Shown one piece after another: positions 32,413 to 35,884 of a stretch of DNA of 35,884 bases. The stretch's first letter is position 1; every line of letters starts with the position of its first letter. Source of the stretch: Polyangiaceae bacterium. GTDB taxonomy: Bacteria > Myxococcota_A > Polyangia > Polyangiales > Polyangiaceae. The position numbers were made by a program, and so were the translations under genes. Under the pieces are notes generated by a model, which made no database searches, had not been told where the DNA came from, and was given only the letters and a program-made list of their open reading frames with translations. The stretch spans positions 1-35,884 of the forward strand of contig JADLAB010000580.1 of the NCBI GenBank assembly GCA_020848455.1. The letters run 5' to 3'.

Positions 32413-34938
32413 CTACCCCGCGTTTCGCACGCCCGCCGCGATCCCGTGGATCGACAGCAGCAGGGCGCGCTCGAGCCCGACGTCGACCGGCTCGCCCGCG
32501 AGCGCGCGCGCCCGCGCGCGCCGCAGCAGCTCGACCTGCAGCCGGTGGATGGGCTCGACGTAGGGATTGCGGAGCGCGATGGAGCGCGCGAGGGCGGGCT
32601 CGCCCGCGAGCAGCGGCGCGAGGAGGACGCCCGCCACGAGCCGCTCGGTCCGCTCGCGCGCCTCGAGGATGCGGGCGCCGAGCGCGCTGCCGTCGGGCGC
32701 GAGCCCGAGGTAGGCGCGGAAGATCCCGGCGTCGCTCGTGGCGAGAGCCAGCTGCGCGTTGTCCAGCATCGCGCGGAACAGCGGCGCGCGCAGGTAGAGC
32801 TCGCGCGCGAGGGGCTCGCCGAGGGCGGCGAGCGCGGTGTCGAGGCCGTACCAGCCCGGGACGTTGGCGCGGTTCTGCGTCCACGCCATCACCCACGGGA
32901 TCGCGCGCAGGTTCTGGAGCGTCGCCGGGCCGGGGCGGCGCACGGGCCGCGACGCGATGCGCAGGCGCGCGATCTCGTTGATGGGCGTGACCGCCTCGAA
33001 GAACGGGAGAAAGCCCGGATCCTCGACCAGGGCGCGGTAGGCCTGCACGCTCGCCTCGGCCGCGCGATCGAGCGCCTCGACCCAGGCGTCGGGCAAGGGC
33101 TCGGGCTCGGCGGCGGCCGCGACGAGCAGGCCGTACAGCGCCTGCTCGAGGTTGCGGCGCGCGCGCTCGGGGTGGCTGTACTTGTCGGCGAGCGCCTCGC
33201 CCTGCTCGGTGATGCGCAGGCCGGCGCCGATCGTCCCGGGCGGCTGACCGAGCAGGCCCCGCACCATGGGCCCGCCGCCGCGGCCGATGCTGGTGCCGCG
33301 GCCGTGGAAGAAGCGGTAGCGCACCCCCGCGCCCCGGCACACCTCGGCCACGCGGCGCTGGGCCTGGTGGAGCGACCAGTGCGCCGCGAAGAAGCCGGCG
33401 TCCTTGTTGCTGTCGCTGTAGCCGATCATCACCTCCTGCACGTCGTCGCCGAGGTGCGCGCGGTACGCGCCGAGGGCGAGGACGGCGCGCAGCACCTCGG
33501 GCGCGCGCGCGAGATCTTCGCGCGTCTCGAAGAGCGGCACGGGTAGGACGCGCACCCCGGCCTCGCGCCCGAGCACGAGCACCTCGAGCAGATCGCTCAC
33601 GTCCTCGCTCATCGAGGTGACGTAGCGCCCGAAGGCGCGCGGGCCCGCGGCAGCCATGGCGTCGCGCGCCGCCCGCAGGGGCTCGAGCACCGAGCGCAGC
33701 GCGTCGGAGCCGACCTCGCCGACGGCGAGCAGCGGCCGGCGCGTCGCGAGCTCCGCCTCCAGCCACGTGCAGCGCGTGCGTTCGTCCGCCGCGGCGTAGC
33801 CGCCGCGGCCGGCCCGCAGGAAGAGCTCCGCGACGGCCGCGCCGGTCACGGCCGAGTGCTCGCGGATGTCGAGCGACACGAAGTGCACGCCGAGCGCGCG
33901 CGCCGTGACGCGCAGCGGGAGCGCGAAGCACTCGGCGCTGCGGTGCTGTCCGCACTCGTGGAGCGTGCGCTCGACCGCGGCGAGGCGCGGCGCCGGCTCG
34001 ACGGGCCCGTCGCCCCCGAGCTCCTCGTGCAGCGCGAAGAGCGCCGCGCGCCACGGCTCGGGCGGGCCGGCGAGCTCGGGCGGCACGCGCCCCAGGCGGA
34101 CGGCGTGCTGGCTCAAGCTGGCGTAGGCCTCGGTGATCGCCGCGCGGAGCAGCGTCCGGGCGCTCGCGGCGTGGTAGGCGAAGGTCTCGCGCGTGACCTC
34201 GGGCGTGACGTTCGGGTTGCCGTCCCGGTCGCCGCCGATCCAGGAGCAGAGCGCGAGCGGCAGCTCGAGCGCCGTCTCGCGGCCGAACACGCGCGGGAAC
34301 GCGGCCCGGAGCTCGCGCTCGAGCGCCGGGAGCACGGACGCGATGACCGCGACGTAGCCGAGCCCGCTCACGACCTCGTCGCGCACGGTCGGCTCCACGC
34401 GCTCGAGCTCGAGCGTGCCCCACAGGGCCTCGACGTGCGCCGTGATGCGCGCCTCGGAGGCGGGCGCCTCGAGCGTGCCGAACTCGCGCGCGATCGCGGC
34501 GAGGTGCTCGCGCACGGTGCGCCGCCGCATCTCGGTCGGGTGCGCCGTGAAGGTGAGCCCGAGCTCGACCCCCGCGACGAGCGCCTCGGCCGCGTCCGCC
34601 GAGAGGCCGCGCGCGGCGAGCTGCCGGAGCGCGTCCTCGAGCCCCTGCCGGCGCGGGCCCGGGGCCTCGGCGACGCGCCGCAAGCGCTCGTGATCCTCGG
34701 CGAGGTTCACGAGCTGGAAGTAGAGCGAGAAGGCGCGCACGAGCCCCTCGGCCTCGGCGAGCGACACCCGGGCGAGCCGCGCCTGGAGCGGCGCCGTGTC
34801 GAGCCCGGCCTCGCGCAGCGCCTTGGTCTGCGTGCGCACGTCCTCGAGCAGCTCGAAGAACGCCGCGCCCTGCTGCTCCTGCACCACCCGGCCGAGCAGG
34901 CGGCCGAGGCGGTTCACGTCGTCGTGGAGCGTCGCCAT
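32413..34938 (-). CDS. ppc: Phosphoenolpyruvate carboxylase
   Basis: An 841-residue enzyme, close to the bacterial PEPC length, which carboxylates PEP to oxaloacetate with bicarbonate as an anaplerotic step. Key sites are TFTAHPTEMRRRT (catalytic His133), GYSDSNKDAGF (Lys512) and HGRGTSIGRGGGP (Arg553). The Lys-Arg separation of 41 matches E. coli Lys546-Arg587. RAIPWVMAWTQNR is also present. The C-terminus reads GIAAGVRNAG, where most family members end in NTG; the change is conservative but touches the active-site-facing C-terminal carboxylate region. The start is the ATG at 34938; the frame open further upstream is antisense-type shadow of the next gene. It begins 19 bp after the delta-60 gene stop. 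Confidence 0.97.
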   Translation of the reverse strand: MATLHDDVNRLGRLLGRVVQEQQGAAFFELLEDVRTQTKALREAGLDTAPLQARLARVSLAEAEGLVRAFSLYFQLVNLAEDHERLRRVAEAPGPRRQGLEDALRQLAARGLSADAAEALVAGVELGLTFTAHPTEMRRRTVREHLAAIAREFGTLEAPASEARITAHVEALWGTLELERVEPTVRDEVVSGLGYVAVIASVLPALERELRAAFPRVFGRETALELPLALCSWIGGDRDGNPNVTPEVTRETFAYHAASARTLLRAAITEAYASLSQHAVRLGRVPPELAGPPEPWRAALFALHEELGGDGPVEPAPRLAAVERTLHECGQHRSAECFALPLRVTARALGVHFVSLDIREHSAVTGAAVAELFLRAGRGGYAAADERTRCTWLEAELATRRPLLAVGEVGSDALRSVLEPLRAARDAMAAAGPRAFGRYVTSMSEDVSDLLEVLVLGREAGVRVLPVPLFETREDLARAPEVLRAVLALGAYRAHLGDDVQEVMIGYSDSNKDAGFFAAHWSLHQAQRRVAEVCRGAGVRYRFFHGRGTSIGRGGGPMVRGLLGQPPGTIGAGLRITEQGEALADKYSHPERARRNLEQALYGLLVAAAAEPEPLPDAWVEALDRAAEASVQAYRALVEDPGFLPFFEAVTPINEIARLRIASRPVRRPGPATLQNLRAIPWVMAWTQNRANVPGWYGLDTALAALGEPLARELYLRAPLFRAMLDNAQLALATSDAGIFRAYLGLAPDGSALGARILEARERTERLVAGVLLAPLLAGEPALARSIALRNPYVEPIHRLQVELLRRARARALAGEPVDVGLERALLLSIHGIAAGVRNAG

Positions 34939-34957
34939 CCGGGGAGCGTACCCGCCT

Positions 34958-35884
34958 TCAGGGCCAGACGCGCGCGGCGACGACCTCCGCCGCGCCGCCC
35001 TCGTCGGCGCTCGACAGGTAGCCCACGAGCACCAGGCGCCCGTCGGGCGCGAGCGCCGAGGTGCCGAGCAGGCTCTCGCCCTTGCCGGCCCTGAACAGGC
35101 GCGTGCCGTCGGGCGGCCAGGCGCCGACGTCGGCGGCGCCCGCGGCCGTGAGGCGCACGAGCGCGAGCGTCGCCTGGGCGTCGCCGCCGGCCCGGGCGAA
35201 GCCCGTGCCCACGACCGCCCCGTCCGCGAGGGCGTGCAGACCATAAAGCTGAAGCTCGCCTTCGCGACGGCGCAGCACGACCGAGCCGCGACCCCCGCCG
35301 AAGGACTCGTCGAGCGCACCCGCGCGCGTGAGCCGCACGACCGCCGGCGACGCCACGCGCCCGAGCTCGCTGTGGCCGCCGAGGAGGATCTTGCCGTCGG
35401 GTGCGACGGCGAGCGCCCAGCCGATCTCGTCGCCGCCGAGATCGACGACGCGGTAGCCGCGCTCGCCGAAGCCGGTGTCGAGCGACAGATCGGGCCCGAG
35501 GCGGGCCGCGAAGAGGTCGTAGCTCGTGCCCGGCGCCGGCTGGCGCGAGCTCGTGTAGCCGCCGATGACGAGCCCGCCGTCGGGCGCCCGCGCGAGGCGC
35601 GTCGGGAAATCGCGCTGCGCGCCGACGTCGATCTGCTGCTTGCGGAGCTGCCGCCCGTCCACGCCGTGGTGCACGACGACGATGCCGTAGTGGGTCGGCG
35701 CGAGCCGGTGCCCGCCGCACGGCTCGCAGCGGATGCCGACCGTGAGCGCGCCCCCGTCCGCGAGCGCCACCACCTGACCGCCGCGATCGTCGCGCGAGCC
35801 GTAGTCGGTCTCGACGACGCCACCCTTGCCGAAGCGCTCGTCGAGCGTGCCGTCGGGGCGGAACCGCACGAGCACGGCGTCGTC
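34958..35884 (-). CDS. Delta-60 repeat protein, 5' end beyond the window
   Basis: At least 309 residues, open to the right edge of the window. Three or more delta-60 repeats are visible: RFRPDGTLDERFGKGGVVETD, then RLGPDLSLDTGFGERGYRVVD and RLTRAGALDESFGGGRGSVVL. Between them are LADGG / APDGG / APDGK turn motifs about 50 residues apart, which is typical of a beta-propeller in secreted myxobacterial proteins. A signal peptide would lie outside the window. A Cys pair (CEPCGG) sits in the first visible third. The gap to ppc is only 19 bp, so the two may share a transcript despite unrelated roles. Confidence 0.85.
   Translation of the reverse strand, partial: DDAVLVRFRPDGTLDERFGKGGVVETDYGSRDDRGGQVVALADGGALTVGIRCEPCGGHRLAPTHYGIVVVHHGVDGRQLRKQQIDVGAQRDFPTRLARAPDGGLVIGGYTSSRQPAPGTSYDLFAARLGPDLSLDTGFGERGYRVVDLGGDEIGWALAVAPDGKILLGGHSELGRVASPAVVRLTRAGALDESFGGGRGSVVLRRREGELQLYGLHALADGAVVGTGFARAGGDAQATLALVRLTAAGAADVGAWPPDGTRLFRAGKGESLLGTSALAPDGRLVLVGYLSSADEGGAAEVVAARVWP

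Noticed and set aside
33261-33300. PEPC loop variant GRGGGP as a possible inactive enzyme
   Set aside because: GRGGGP instead of E. coli GRGGAP is common in the family; the Arg and its spacing to Lys512 are kept.

Overview
The window is very GC-rich with almost every codon ending in G or C. It reads as a chromosomal stretch of a myxobacterium (Myxococcota, probably the Polyangiales/Sorangiineae side). The evidence is the number of secreted lipoproteins with Ala/Ser/Pro linkers, a Ser/Thr kinase joined to Sel1 repeats, an AgmX/PglI C-terminal domain, Gly-Ser-Thr secretion linkers, beta-propeller and delta-60 repeat proteins, and Cys-rich secreted proteins. No rRNA, tRNA, transposase, integrase, phage module or CRISPR array was seen. 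The long open frames opposite the genes are GC-driven shadows.

Layout. 1-2405 (minus): a three-gene operon of a FabG/PhaB-like short-chain dehydrogenase (SDR), an Old Yellow Enzyme reductase and an unrecognised protein cut by the window edge. 2471-5676 (minus): a membrane Ser/Thr kinase with Cys-paired Sel1 repeats, preceded by a small lipoprotein gene. 5677-6192: no intact gene, but a 5'-truncated coding remnant at 5824-6066. 6193-7035 (plus): a retinol-dehydrogenase-like SDR, ending at a long hairpin (7046-7096) that faces the next block. 7140-11262 (minus): a lipoprotein-type peptide deformylase, a Lon-family AAA protease and a tandem UspA protein whose GTG start overlaps the Lon stop.

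11382-19186 (plus): two secreted lipoproteins, bifunctional formiminotransferase-cyclodeaminase carrying an inserted C2H2 zinc finger, two zinc-ribbon membrane proteins (the second a CPBP protease), an SDR and a small lipoprotein. 19284-20528 (minus): an O-methyltransferase. 20708-24867 (plus): an M49-like lipoprotein peptidase, a glutathione S-transferase and an AgmX-domain lipoprotein. 24868-26303: an accessory-looking AAA/DUF4143 ATPase cassette flanked by a 25-bp direct repeat. 26271-30419 (minus): two cell-envelope lipoproteins. 30595-32331 (plus): a DUF296/PPC-like protein, a small secreted protein and a Prx5-type peroxiredoxin. 32413-35884 (minus): phosphoenolpyruvate carboxylase and a delta-60 repeat protein cut by the window end.

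Most of the window looks like ordinary envelope, redox and housekeeping content. I found no complete new multi-gene system. The observations most worth checking are the zinc finger inside FTCD, the exported peptide deformylase, the repeat-flanked DUF4143 cassette with paired upstream 10-mers, and the 51-bp hairpin.
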